A stretch of 33,068 nucleotides of DNA from a virus. The notes beneath the pieces were generated by a model, which searched no databases, was not told where the DNA came from, and saw only the letters and a program-made list of their open reading frames with translations. Below are positions 14,413 to 21,860 of the stretch, one piece after another. Numbering within the stretch: position 1 is the first letter of the stretch; each line of letters opens with the position of its first letter. Both the position numbers and the translations under genes were made by a program. Where the stretch lies: the IMG/VR virus record IMGVR_UViG_3300046327_000277, positions 1-33,068 of that record; one strand, 5' to 3'.

Positions 14413-16060
14413 TTCTTTGCATAAAGCCGTCGAGCACGAAGAGCGAATAAAGTTCCATGCAGATGTAGAACTTGAGCAAAGGAATGTGTCTAGGGCGTTC
14501 GGGGTTTTTCTTGATTGGGTTGCGACTATTTTGCCTAAAGACAAATACCGCGTATTCCTATCGCTGTTCAAACTGCCGACACCGAATGCGCAGCTTGCCA
14601 ATGAGATATTCACGGAGCTCAAACAGATATGGGATGGCACAAACCCCGTATACCAATACCAATTTACAAGCCAAGAATACAAAGAAGACTGGCTTGCATA
14701 TAGGCGCGATGCTTTGGAGAGCCCAGAAGTGTGGAAAACAAAAGGATGGGAGGCCTTCAGGTCTGCCATAAATTCAGTGCTTATTGTTGACTTGCCAAAA
14801 GAGCAAAAAAGCAAGCTGCCCGAGCCTTATTTCTACTTTCTTGACATAGCAAAAGTGCATGATTTTGCTATGGATGGCGACGGCTTAGCCTATATAATGT
14901 TTTGGGAAGCTGAAGACAAATTGGCTGTTGTGGATGGCGCGCAATATAGGCTTTTGCAGGTAGATGGCGACAAAGTAAAAGCTGTGCTTCACGAAGCGCA
15001 GCACTCCTTAGGCTACTGCCCCGCAGAATTCTTTTGGCGCACGCCAATAAACAGGAAAGAGCAAGCTGTAAAAATGTCGCCCTTATCTGCGCATTTGACC
15101 AACCTAGATTGGCTTCTGTTCTTTATGACGTCTAAGAAGCACTTAGACTTATATGCCGCTTATCCTATATACTCAAGCTACGCGTCAGACTGCGACTTCG
15201 AAAACAACCAAACGGGAGAGTATTGCGATGGTGGGTATCTTAGGAATTCAGGTGGCAGCTTTATGGTGTCGCGCGACGGCGCCGTGCATCAATGCCCTAT
15301 TTGCGCAAGTAAAAAGATAGTTGGTGTAGGTTCGTTTATAGAGGTGCCAATACCTGAAAAGGATGGGCCGGATTTGCGAAACCCTATAACTGTAACGCCT
15401 GCGGACGATAAAAGCCTATCCTATAACACTTCTGAAGTAAGCAGGCTGCGCGCAGAGATATTTGCGGGAGCTGTTGGGGCGGGAGGCGGCATGCTAACGA
15501 AAGAGAGCGTTAACGAGATGCAAGTTAAAGCTAATTTCCAAAGCAAAAATGCTGTTTTGGCACTAGTTAAGGATAACTTTGAGCTAGCTATAAAGTTTGT
15601 CGAAGACACATGCTGCCGCTTGAGGTATGGCGTGAACTTCATAAATAGCAGCATATCGCTAGGCACTGAATTCTTTAACTTGACGATAGAAGATCTTTAT
15701 GCTAAGTACAAACAGGCAAAAGAGCTTGGGGCGCCCGTAGCAGAACTTGATGCTTTGTTAGGGAAAATCATAGACACGCAGTATCGCAACAATCCCGTGA
15801 TGCAGCAGCGCGTAAAACTATTGATGCAGTTAGAGCCGTATAGGCATTACACTGTGCAAGAACTTTCAGGCTTGACTTCTACAGGCTTAATAGATGAAAA
15901 GCTTTTGAAGCTCAAGATAAATTTTAGCCACTACATAGACAGGTTCGAGCTTGAAAACATGGACGTTTCGGCTTTTGGTTCTGCCATAAGCCAAGAACAA
16001 AAAATCAGTATTGTTAACGAAAAATTACAGAGTTATGTCAACGAAAAAAACGTCGATTGA
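14357..16060 (+). CDS. Portal protein with a zinc-binding insertion
   Basis: A 567-residue portal protein, the dodecameric ring through which DNA is packaged. The C-terminal part is typical of Bacteroidota phage portals: 'KYKQAKELGAPVAELDALLG', 'QYRNNPVMQQRVKLLMQLEPYRH', a short 'LTSTGLIDEKLLKLKINF' and 'YIDRFELENMDVSAFGS'. The clip/wing part carries 'EVSRLRAEIFAGAVGAGGGML'. Unusual for portals in general, four cysteines (C279, C290, C313, C316; the last pair in 'HQCPICASKK') form a zinc-ribbon-like insertion between residues 276 and 320. Placement after terminase and before scaffold and capsid supports the call. The N-terminus overlaps the preceding small gene. Confidence 0.9.
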   Translation: MELSLDEIKAALISPRNRSSLHKAVEHEERIKFHADVELEQRNVSRAFGVFLDWVATILPKDKYRVFLSLFKLPTPNAQLANEIFTELKQIWDGTNPVYQYQFTSQEYKEDWLAYRRDALESPEVWKTKGWEAFRSAINSVLIVDLPKEQKSKLPEPYFYFLDIAKVHDFAMDGDGLAYIMFWEAEDKLAVVDGAQYRLLQVDGDKVKAVLHEAQHSLGYCPAEFFWRTPINRKEQAVKMSPLSAHLTNLDWLLFFMTSKKHLDLYAAYPIYSSYASDCDFENNQTGEYCDGGYLRNSGGSFMVSRDGAVHQCPICASKKIVGVGSFIEVPIPEKDGPDLRNPITVTPADDKSLSYNTSEVSRLRAEIFAGAVGAGGGMLTKESVNEMQVKANFQSKNAVLALVKDNFELAIKFVEDTCCRLRYGVNFINSSISLGTEFFNLTIEDLYAKYKQAKELGAPVAELDALLGKIIDTQYRNNPVMQQRVKLLMQLEPYRHYTVQELSGLTSTGLIDEKLLKLKINFSHYIDRFELENMDVSAFGSAISQEQKISIVNEKLQSYVNEKNVD

Positions 16061-16331
16061 AGAGGCGGCGCAAGAAGCTAAAGAGAGTGCTTTGAACAAA
16101 GCGGCTGAAATTGCAGAATCCGGCGTATACGAGCCGAGTGCAAAAGAAAAGAGCCTTTTTCATGTGCAGCTTGAAAAAGTGAAGTTCAACCCTGTAACGG
16201 GCGAGAGGCTTTCTAAAGCCGTGATTCAGAAGTTCAACCCAAAGGCGTACGCCAACTTCATTAAGTTTGCCGCAACGCTTGGCTTCACGAAAGTGGAAGT
16301 CCTTTGGAATCCCGAAGAAGACAATTTCTAA
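16035..16331 (+). CDS. Small protein between portal and scaffold, 98 aa
   Basis: A 98-residue protein. The frame opens at a TTG (16011), but the ATG at 16035 gives the sensible start MSTKKTSIEEAAQEAKESAL and overlaps the portal gene by 26 bp. The first 45 residues are Ala/Glu/Lys-rich and probably helical; the rest ('FHVQLEKVKFNPVTGERLSK' ... 'AYANFIKFAATLGFTKVEVLWN') is a small folded domain. It lies where head assembly genes are expected. It could be a capsid-assembly accessory protein, but I know no family for it. Confidence 0.75.
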   Translation: MSTKKTSIEEAAQEAKESALNKAAEIAESGVYEPSAKEKSLFHVQLEKVKFNPVTGERLSKAVIQKFNPKAYANFIKFAATLGFTKVEVLWNPEEDNF

Positions 16332-16349
16332 CCTTAAAAACAAACAGGC

Positions 16350-17291
16350 ATGGCCCTCACACCAGAAACCTTAAAGGCTACCACTGTGCTAGCTGCACTA
16401 ACAGAAGAGCAGCTAGCAGCGATAGCCACGCTTTCAGTCAATGACGAAGCGCGCGTTGTTTCTTCCAAAGTAAACGAGCATTTCAGCAAGCTTGAAGAAA
16501 CCGTAAAAGCTGCAAGCGGCGTGGCAAAAAAAGACGGAGAGAAGCCGCAAGAATACATATCGCGCACCTTGGTAGCTTTCAAAGAGCAAGCCACGGGAGC
16601 GGAAGCATTCAAAACCGAGTCGGAAAAGCATAAAGCTAAAATAGCTGAATTGGAGACCGCTATCAAGGCGGGCGCCGGCTCAGACATTATTGCTAAGCAG
16701 CTGCAAGATTCTAGGAACGAGCTTAGCGCGCTGCGAAACGCTTTCGATTCTGAAAAAGCTGCTTGGGCAGGAAAGGAAAAAGAGCTAGTTGGCGAAATTT
16801 CTAACATACGTGTGGGCTCAGAATTCAGCAAAGCTTTGGCCTCGCTCAAGTTCAAGCCTGAATATCCCAAAGAGGTCATTGAAACCATGGTAAGCAATGC
16901 CAAAGAAAAAGTGATGCGGGAATATAAGCCAGATTGGCTAAATGTTTCAGGTTCCACGGCTTTGGTATTCAGAGACCAGACGGGAGAGATTGCAAGGAAC
17001 AAAAGCAACGCTTTGAATCCATACACGCCCGAGGAGCTGCTAAAACAGCATTTGCAGGTTGTGCTAGACACAGGCAAGACGCAAGAGGGAGCCGGCACAA
17101 AAGGTGAAGGTTCTGCAGGGCAAAAATCGGACCCTGTGGACCTGCGAAGTGCAAAAACGCAGCTTGAAGCAGACAGGGCTATTGCTGCTGCTTTGATGGC
17201 GAAAGGGCTTACTAGAGGCAGTGCAGAATTTGCTTCAGAGCAGACAAAGTTAAGGGCTGAAAACAAAGTAAGCCTGCTTCCTATCCGCTAA
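16350..17291 (+). CDS. Capsid scaffolding protein
   Basis: A 313-residue, highly charged and mostly helical protein. A long heptad-like coiled coil runs over about residues 85-150 ('ESEKHKAKIAELETAI', 'LQDSRNELSALRNAF', 'EKAAWAGKEKELVGEI'). The C-terminal part has a disordered Gly/Ser/Lys linker and a basic helix 'LTRGSAEFASEQTKLRAENK', the usual capsid-binding end of scaffolds. It lies directly before the major capsid gene, separated by a hairpin and promoter. Together these features fit a scaffolding protein that shapes the prohead and then leaves. No protease motif is seen. The open frame on the opposite strand over this gene is a mirror of its biased codons. Confidence 0.85.
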   Translation: MALTPETLKATTVLAALTEEQLAAIATLSVNDEARVVSSKVNEHFSKLEETVKAASGVAKKDGEKPQEYISRTLVAFKEQATGAEAFKTESEKHKAKIAELETAIKAGAGSDIIAKQLQDSRNELSALRNAFDSEKAAWAGKEKELVGEISNIRVGSEFSKALASLKFKPEYPKEVIETMVSNAKEKVMREYKPDWLNVSGSTALVFRDQTGEIARNKSNALNPYTPEELLKQHLQVVLDTGKTQEGAGTKGEGSAGQKSDPVDLRSAKTQLEADRAIAAALMAKGLTRGSAEFASEQTKLRAENKVSLLPIR

Positions 17292-17294
17292 GAA

Positions 17295-17340
17295 AAAAAA
17301 CGACAAATAAATCAACTTTTGTTTTTATTTGTCGTTTTTT
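17295..17340 (+). terminator. Hairpin terminator after the scaffold gene
   Basis: A perfect 17-bp stem (17295-17311 with 17324-17340), loop of 12 nt, ending in six T. It has the A-stretch/T-stretch look of a bidirectional Rho-independent terminator, and starts a few bases after the scaffold stop. The capsid promoter begins inside its right arm. Confidence 0.88.
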
Positions 17341-17353
17341 ATTTCTACATTTG
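17324..17353 (+). promoter_or_regulatory. Promoter of the major capsid gene
   Basis: TACATTTG (17346-17353) matches the TAnnTTTG -7 box. The place of the -33 box is held by TTTA (17324-17327) after an 18-bp spacer, within the terminator right arm. It gives the capsid gene its own transcript. A 6-bp hairpin (TTGCTA/TAGCAA, 17354-17371) follows at or near the RNA start, and the ATG is preceded by AAGGG, one of the few Shine-Dalgarno-like sites here. Confidence 0.65.
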
Positions 17354-17395
17354 TTGCTAATCGAATAGCAATTTTCAAACTATAAATATAAGGGC

Positions 17396-18436
17396 ATGTC
17401 GTTAATCAACACACGCGTTCAGAACGTCAGAGCCGCCGGTAACATTGATAAAAACGAGTTGAGGGCTTCGCGCTATGGCGCGCTTGATTTGTTCATGATG
17501 CAATCGTCAGACCCGGCCGGTATTTTGACAGAAGAGCTTAAGCAGAAAGCGCTTAGCTCAATTGGCAATACATTTGAAACGCCCGTCATTGATTATGATG
17601 GCAGCGTAACAATTGGAAGCACGCGCAGCGTGACAATTGCAGACGATGAAAACACGTCGCAGATGCACACAATTTCGTTCGCTACATTTTCGTGGGGTTT
17701 CACAATCGTGCCCGCTATGTATATGAACAACGAGATTGCAATCCAAGCGGATTTTCAGCGCAAGTTTTTGAAGTACCTTTACAAGTTTGCGGAGACGCTT
17801 GATGCTGTGGCTGTGGCTGCTTTGGATTCGGCCAAAACGCAAGTTTTCGAAGATGCTTTGAATTATGCTATCACGGGCGACGTGCTGCAGGCGCCTTGGA
17901 CTTCGCGCGACAACGTTATTGGAGACATTAACCCTATCATGGCGGCCAACGATCACTATGGCCAAATCCATTTGCTTGGAAACGCAGGCATTGAGAGCAT
18001 CATACGCAAGCTAGCAGAAAGGGGTATCTACAACAGCGAAAACAAGACGCTCGAGTATTCAGACAAGATGCTGCACTTTTCTACGCGCATTGGCAATGGT
18101 GTAGGCGAATTCGCAAACGCTTTTGCTGTGCAAGGTGGTTCCCTTGGCGTTCTTACCCGCTTTGAGCGTGAAAGCTTGCTTGGCACGACCATGCAGGACG
18201 GCACAGAGTGGGGCATTGAGACGCTGCCTATGATTAACTTCCCTTGCGGTACGTACTTCTACGAAAGCAAAGGAGACTTCTCAGGCATTGCAGGCGCCGC
18301 TACAGCGGACATGACCCGGGCACGCAAAGAGCACTATGGTTTTGCCGTAGATGTTGCTTTCATTACGCCGTATAACTCGGACCCTGCGACCATCGCAAAT
18401 CCGATTATGCAGCTTGCCGTATTGGCAGAAGTATAA
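17396..18436 (+). CDS. Major capsid protein
   Basis: A 346-residue protein of the size and position of an HK97-fold major capsid protein. It follows the scaffold, has a separate promoter and a terminator behind it, and encodes no enzyme motif. The sequence is rich in small and aromatic residues, with a long helix 'FQRKFLKYLYKFAETLDAVA' as expected for the spine helix, and blocks such as 'VIGDINPIMAANDHYGQIHL' and 'TADMTRARKEHYGFAVDVAF' that I associate with Bacteroidota phage capsids. No N-terminal delta domain or cleavage site is obvious. Its fold is inferred; the role is strongly supported by context. Confidence 0.9.
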   Translation: MSLINTRVQNVRAAGNIDKNELRASRYGALDLFMMQSSDPAGILTEELKQKALSSIGNTFETPVIDYDGSVTIGSTRSVTIADDENTSQMHTISFATFSWGFTIVPAMYMNNEIAIQADFQRKFLKYLYKFAETLDAVAVAALDSAKTQVFEDALNYAITGDVLQAPWTSRDNVIGDINPIMAANDHYGQIHLLGNAGIESIIRKLAERGIYNSENKTLEYSDKMLHFSTRIGNGVGEFANAFAVQGGSLGVLTRFERESLLGTTMQDGTEWGIETLPMINFPCGTYFYESKGDFSGIAGAATADMTRARKEHYGFAVDVAFITPYNSDPATIANPIMQLAVLAEV

Positions 18437-18469
18437 AAATTTCCTTTTGGTGTGGGGAGAGTGGTGGTA

Positions 18470-18500
18470 AGGGGCGCGGCGGTTTTTCAGTCGCGCCCCT
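18470..18500 (+). terminator. Hairpin terminator after the major capsid gene
   Basis: AGGGGCGCG (18470-18478) pairs with CGCGCCCCT (18492-18500), extendable by a G-U and a C-G pair. It is GC-rich, stands alone in the 88-bp gap after the capsid gene and lacks a T run, as the hairpin at 2102 does. It probably limits read-through from the abundant capsid message into the connector genes. Confidence 0.8.
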
Positions 18501-18524
18501 ATCATCTTATCAAATAGAACAGAT

Positions 18525-19859
18525 ATGTATAGGCCTAAAGATGCAATAGACGGACTTTTTGGCTTGATAGGTTGGCGAAAGCACTACAACCCGTCAGGGG
18601 TTTTCTTAGCTGCTTCTATGTTAGAATCTAGGACAAGCCAATGCTACCAAGATTTTCACCCCCTGCTTACGTTAGATAACATCGAAGCGGTCGCACCGCA
18701 GTTTGAAGCAACGAACCATGCAGCTTGGAATAGCCTCAAGGCATACGCTGTTGGCGACGTAGTTTCTGTTGCTTCAGCCACTTACCAATGTTTGCGAGCA
18801 GGCACAGGCCAAAACCCTACAACAGCGGCAGCTTATTGGGAGCTTACAAATGAATTTTCTATTTGGCTAAAAGAAAAAACAAGGGCCGCCATAGGGAATG
18901 CAATTAGGAAGGTGTGGGCTGAAAAACTAAGCGACAGCACATTAAAAAACACACTAGAGCAGAAATACCTTTTTGATGGCACGGGCCGGATGGTAGATGT
19001 TATACCAAACGAAGGAAAGCTTGTAGGATTTGAGTTAGTACCAATACGCGCAAGCGGCGTGACTGTAAAAATAGAGAAGGTTGGTATACAGACTAACGGG
19101 CAGGGCCATATGACTGTATATCTAATGCACTCAAGTTCTAAGGTGCCCGTTGCGACGTACGAATTCAATAAAATCCGCATAGGCACTATAGAATGGTTTA
19201 ACGTTGGCGAGTATCTGCCATACGTAAGCGATGCAACAGACGCGGGAGGCAGCTGGTACCTAGTATATAAGCAGGCAGAGCTAGCTAATGGGATGCAAGC
19301 AATTAGCAAAGACAGGGATTGGTCAAAAAAACCATGCTCAAGCTGTTCCGCATACGATTCTAGCTCGTACACTGCTTGGAGTCGCTACCTAGAGGTACAC
19401 CCGTTTTGCGTTAGTGGCTTCAATGCTGAACCAGATTTTAACAACGACTTCAATAGTGACTTCGCAGGGCCAGGCTTAGAGCTTTGGGACGTAGAAGATA
19501 ACCAATACACATACAGCACAAACTACGGCCTGAATCTTCAGGTAGCTATAGAGTGCGACCCGACAGACCTTATCATAGCCAACGCCCGTACGTTTCAAAA
19601 CTTAATTGGTTTGCAGCTTGCTTCCGATATGCTTCTTGAAATGGCGTATAACGCAAACGCGCGCATCAATAGACGGCAGCAATTGGCTTCGCAGCAAGAA
19701 ATATTGTACGCTTTGGATGGCGACAGCCAAGGCTATAAAAAATCAGGCATAGCACACTCGCTAGCTTTAGAGCTGAAAGGTTTGAGCCTAGACATGACAA
19801 ACATGAGCCGCCTATGTTTTACATGCAATAAAAAAGGCGTAAAGTTTATGACTGTATAA
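18525..19859 (+). CDS. Virion connector-region protein with a CBM5/12-like segment
   Basis: A 444-residue protein after the capsid gene, where head-tail connector (adaptor) proteins lie. Residues about 68-107 ('WNSLKAYAVGDVVSVASATY' then 'CLRAGTGQNPTTAAAYWE') have the Trp/Tyr-Gly-Asp-Val pattern of carbohydrate-binding modules of family 5/12, found in phage virion proteins and chitinases. The remainder is mixed alpha/beta with two cysteine clusters (CSSC around residue 270 and a terminal CFTCNKKGVKFMTV) that may bind metal. The late block 'LQLASDMLLEMAYNANARIN' is helical. I recognise it as a conserved Bacteroidota phage gene of this position without an assigned role. Adaptor plus surface display is my inference. 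Confidence 0.85.
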   Translation: MYRPKDAIDGLFGLIGWRKHYNPSGVFLAASMLESRTSQCYQDFHPLLTLDNIEAVAPQFEATNHAAWNSLKAYAVGDVVSVASATYQCLRAGTGQNPTTAAAYWELTNEFSIWLKEKTRAAIGNAIRKVWAEKLSDSTLKNTLEQKYLFDGTGRMVDVIPNEGKLVGFELVPIRASGVTVKIEKVGIQTNGQGHMTVYLMHSSSKVPVATYEFNKIRIGTIEWFNVGEYLPYVSDATDAGGSWYLVYKQAELANGMQAISKDRDWSKKPCSSCSAYDSSSYTAWSRYLEVHPFCVSGFNAEPDFNNDFNSDFAGPGLELWDVEDNQYTYSTNYGLNLQVAIECDPTDLIIANARTFQNLIGLQLASDMLLEMAYNANARINRRQQLASQQEILYALDGDSQGYKKSGIAHSLALELKGLSLDMTNMSRLCFTCNKKGVKFMTV

Positions 19860-19860
19860 C

Positions 19861-20316
19861 ATGGAGGCCTTAGTTAGAATGATAGCAGGCTTAAAGAAGT
19901 TTGAGCAGCTTATACTAGACACGGTTAGAAGCACGCTAGAGCAGTATGATTACATAGCACTCGATATGGTGGCCCAAGACCAGCTATATGAAAGAGGCAT
20001 TGACGGAGACGGGCGCTTTATTGCAGATACCCAACCCTATGCAGCTTTTACGATAGCCGTAAAACAGGCAAAAGGTCAACCAACAAACAGAGTGACGCTA
20101 AGGGACGAAGGAGACTTTCATGCCTCGTTTAAGTTAGAATTCTATGACACATACTGCACCATCGTTGCAACAGACGAAAAAACAGAAGCTTTGATGCTTA
20201 GATATGGGCACCAAATATTGAACTTAACAGACGAAAACGTGTCGGAATTAGCGCAAAACTATGTAGCGCCGGCCATAACAGAACTTCTTAAAAACTATGC
20301 TAGCTCGAGTACCTAA
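19861..20316 (+). CDS. Probable head-tail connector / tail completion protein
   Basis: A 151-residue protein, 1 bp after the preceding stop. The conserved-looking core is 'DQLYERGIDGDGRFI' followed by 'KQAKGQPTNRVTLRDEGDFHASF', a pattern I associate with small head-completion proteins of Bacteroidota phages. The N-terminus is helical ('IAGLKKFEQLILDTVRSTLEQ') and so is the C-terminus. There is no signal or membrane segment. It overlaps the next gene by 20 bp. The order (capsid, adaptor, this gene, next gene, tail genes) supports a role in joining head and tail. The exact class (stopper, completion or terminator) cannot be settled from the sequence. Confidence 0.82.
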   Translation: MEALVRMIAGLKKFEQLILDTVRSTLEQYDYIALDMVAQDQLYERGIDGDGRFIADTQPYAAFTIAVKQAKGQPTNRVTLRDEGDFHASFKLEFYDTYCTIVATDEKTEALMLRYGHQILNLTDENVSELAQNYVAPAITELLKNYASSST

Positions 20317-20857
20317 ACCGCAAAGCCCTTATGGGTTTGATGTACCTATAGGATTGATGCAAGACGCTTTGGCGGAAGAATTCAATTGGCTTAACCACGT
20401 GTTCGGAGCTGCGCAGAACTTAACCGAGAGGCGTGGGACAAAGCTCGTGAAATACCCGGGCGTGTATGCTTCCGCTAATCAATACATAAGCGTTCTTCCT
20501 AGCGACACGCTTGGCAACATATCTTTTTTCATGCTGCATGACCCCATAGAGGTCAAGCCGTTGTCGGGCCGCAGTTCGATATTGACTGCCAAGGCGTCGA
20601 TTGTATTTTGGGCAAATCTGAATACTGTATTCGGTGCTTCGATTGACAGGAACGCAGAAAGGATGACGCAGGACGTGTTGAAATTCATAAACGGTATGCG
20701 AACAAAGCAAGGACGTTTCGTTGCGTCTACGATGTATAGAAACAGCCGACACGTATACCAAGGCTTTGATATTGAAGAAGCCGACCATCAATATTTAATG
20801 CAGCCTTATTTTGGGCTGCGCATAGAGGGAAAACTAATACACCGAGATATATGTTAA
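20297..20857 (+). CDS. Probable tail terminator-like or connector protein
   Basis: A 186-residue soluble protein with strand-rich segments such as 'QYISVLPSDTLGNISFFMLH' and 'ILTAKASIVFWANLNTVFG', then a helix 'AERMTQDVLKFINGM' and 'YFGLRIEGKLIHRDIC' at the end. The alpha/beta layout and position between the completion gene and the tail genes fit a tail terminator, the ring that closes the tail tube. I have no motif that proves it. The start overlaps the preceding gene by 20 bp, and its end overlaps the small membrane protein by 7 bp. Confidence 0.8.
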   Translation: MLARVPKPQSPYGFDVPIGLMQDALAEEFNWLNHVFGAAQNLTERRGTKLVKYPGVYASANQYISVLPSDTLGNISFFMLHDPIEVKPLSGRSSILTAKASIVFWANLNTVFGASIDRNAERMTQDVLKFINGMRTKQGRFVASTMYRNSRHVYQGFDIEEADHQYLMQPYFGLRIEGKLIHRDIC

Positions 20858-21102
20858 GCTTAACAATCTGTTTGGCACTGCTATCTAGCTTTGCCGTTTT
20901 GACTTTGGGCAAAGCTGGCCTATTTGAGTATTGCGCGCTGCACGCCCCTAAGCAAGTGGCAAAAGCGTGCTCATGCAGCTTGTGCGTTTCTTTTTGGGCA
21001 AATGTCGTTGTAGCCGTCTTGGTATACATGCTAATTGGCGACCAAACCGTTTTAGTGTGCCCGCTTGTAGCCACTCCGTTGACTAGAATATTGATACAGT
21101 GA
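20851..21102 (+). CDS. Small membrane protein with a CxCxxC motif
   Basis: An 83-residue protein with a hydrophobic N-terminal segment (about 2-19), a second (about 46-62) and a hydrophobic end. Between them is 'CSCSLCVSFWANVVVAVLV' (from residue 40), close to the C-x2-C-x-x-F-W pattern of DUF1360-like membrane proteins that I have seen in Bacteroidota phages. It is oddly placed, between connector and tail chaperone genes, where soluble proteins are expected. It overlaps the gene before by 7 bp and the gene after by 4 bp (GTGA). It might act in the host membrane (superinfection exclusion or DNA entry) or be carried in the virion; this is open. Confidence 0.8.
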   Translation: MLSLTICLALLSSFAVLTLGKAGLFEYCALHAPKQVAKACSCSLCVSFWANVVVAVLVYMLIGDQTVLVCPLVATPLTRILIQ

Positions 21103-21860
21103 AGACAAGCAAAATAGCCAGCCAAAGCGTAAGATATTACGATAGCTTAGAGGAGCTGCCAATATGGCGGTTCCAAAAGTTCAATAAGTTTCTGCTAGTC
21201 GATGCAGGCGTCGGAAGCGACTTGGCAAGCATAGACAGCAAGATTGCTAAAATAAGGGCACACCTGAGCGCGGGGCGCACCAAAGAGGCAGATATTGAAC
21301 TTGTTAATGTGCGGCAAGCTATGCTATTGGTTATGTCAGAGGTAAGCCCAAAGCACATGGCTTTTTCTGCGCTTGTGCATAGCATAGGCGAAAAAGAATA
21401 CAGCAGCCCGTCGGACTCAGCAATGCAAGAGATATTTGCATTGCTGAACACAGAAAAAGCAAGCGCCCTTTCGGCGCTAGTCGATGCAATGCGAAAAAAG
21501 TTCGACGCGGAATTAAAAGCCTTGTTTCCGGTGGCTTTCGATTCCGCAAAAACTAACCAACAATATGACCTGCTTAAAAGGCGCGTGCTTGCTATAACCA
21601 AGGGTATAACAAAGCTCGTAAGCTATAGTGCAGAGCTTGATGCGTTAGACGACAGCATATTGACTGTGCACAAACCGGAAAAATTCATGGGCGCCGATAA
21701 CCCGGAAACAGCCTACGATAAAAATTTCAACGACTTATGCGCCTTTATGCTTACGCAAAACATACAGGCGCCGAAGCAAATGATGACCATAGACTTCTAT
21801 GCCACGTTTGAGTTAATAAAGAAGTCTGCAAAACCAAACGCTAAAAAACATGGCAGATAG
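21099..21860 (+). CDS. Probable tail assembly chaperone-like protein
   Basis: A 253-residue protein starting at GTG within the GTGA overlap with the previous gene. The N-terminus 'YYDSLEELPIWRFQKFNKFL' followed by 'DAGVGSDLASIDSKIAKI' and 'AMLLVMSEVSPKHMAFSALV' is a conserved pattern directly before the tape measure gene of Bacteroidota siphophages. Mostly helical. The position is that of tail assembly chaperones, which hold the tape measure protein during tube polymerisation. No slippery site for the classical chaperone frameshift was found. It ends 11 bp inside the tape measure gene. The family recognition is good; the chaperone role is inferred from position. Confidence 0.82.
   Translation: MKTSKIASQSVRYYDSLEELPIWRFQKFNKFLLVDAGVGSDLASIDSKIAKIRAHLSAGRTKEADIELVNVRQAMLLVMSEVSPKHMAFSALVHSIGEKEYSSPSDSAMQEIFALLNTEKASALSALVDAMRKKFDAELKALFPVAFDSAKTNQQYDLLKRRVLAITKGITKLVSYSAELDALDDSILTVHKPEKFMGADNPETAYDKNFNDLCAFMLTQNIQAPKQMMTIDFYATFELIKKSAKPNAKKHGR

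Noticed and set aside
16334-17266. 310-codon open frame on the - strand
   Set aside because: Exact antisense of the scaffold gene; Ser/Ala/Leu-rich composition is the mirror of its biased codons, and no - strand gene is supported anywhere.
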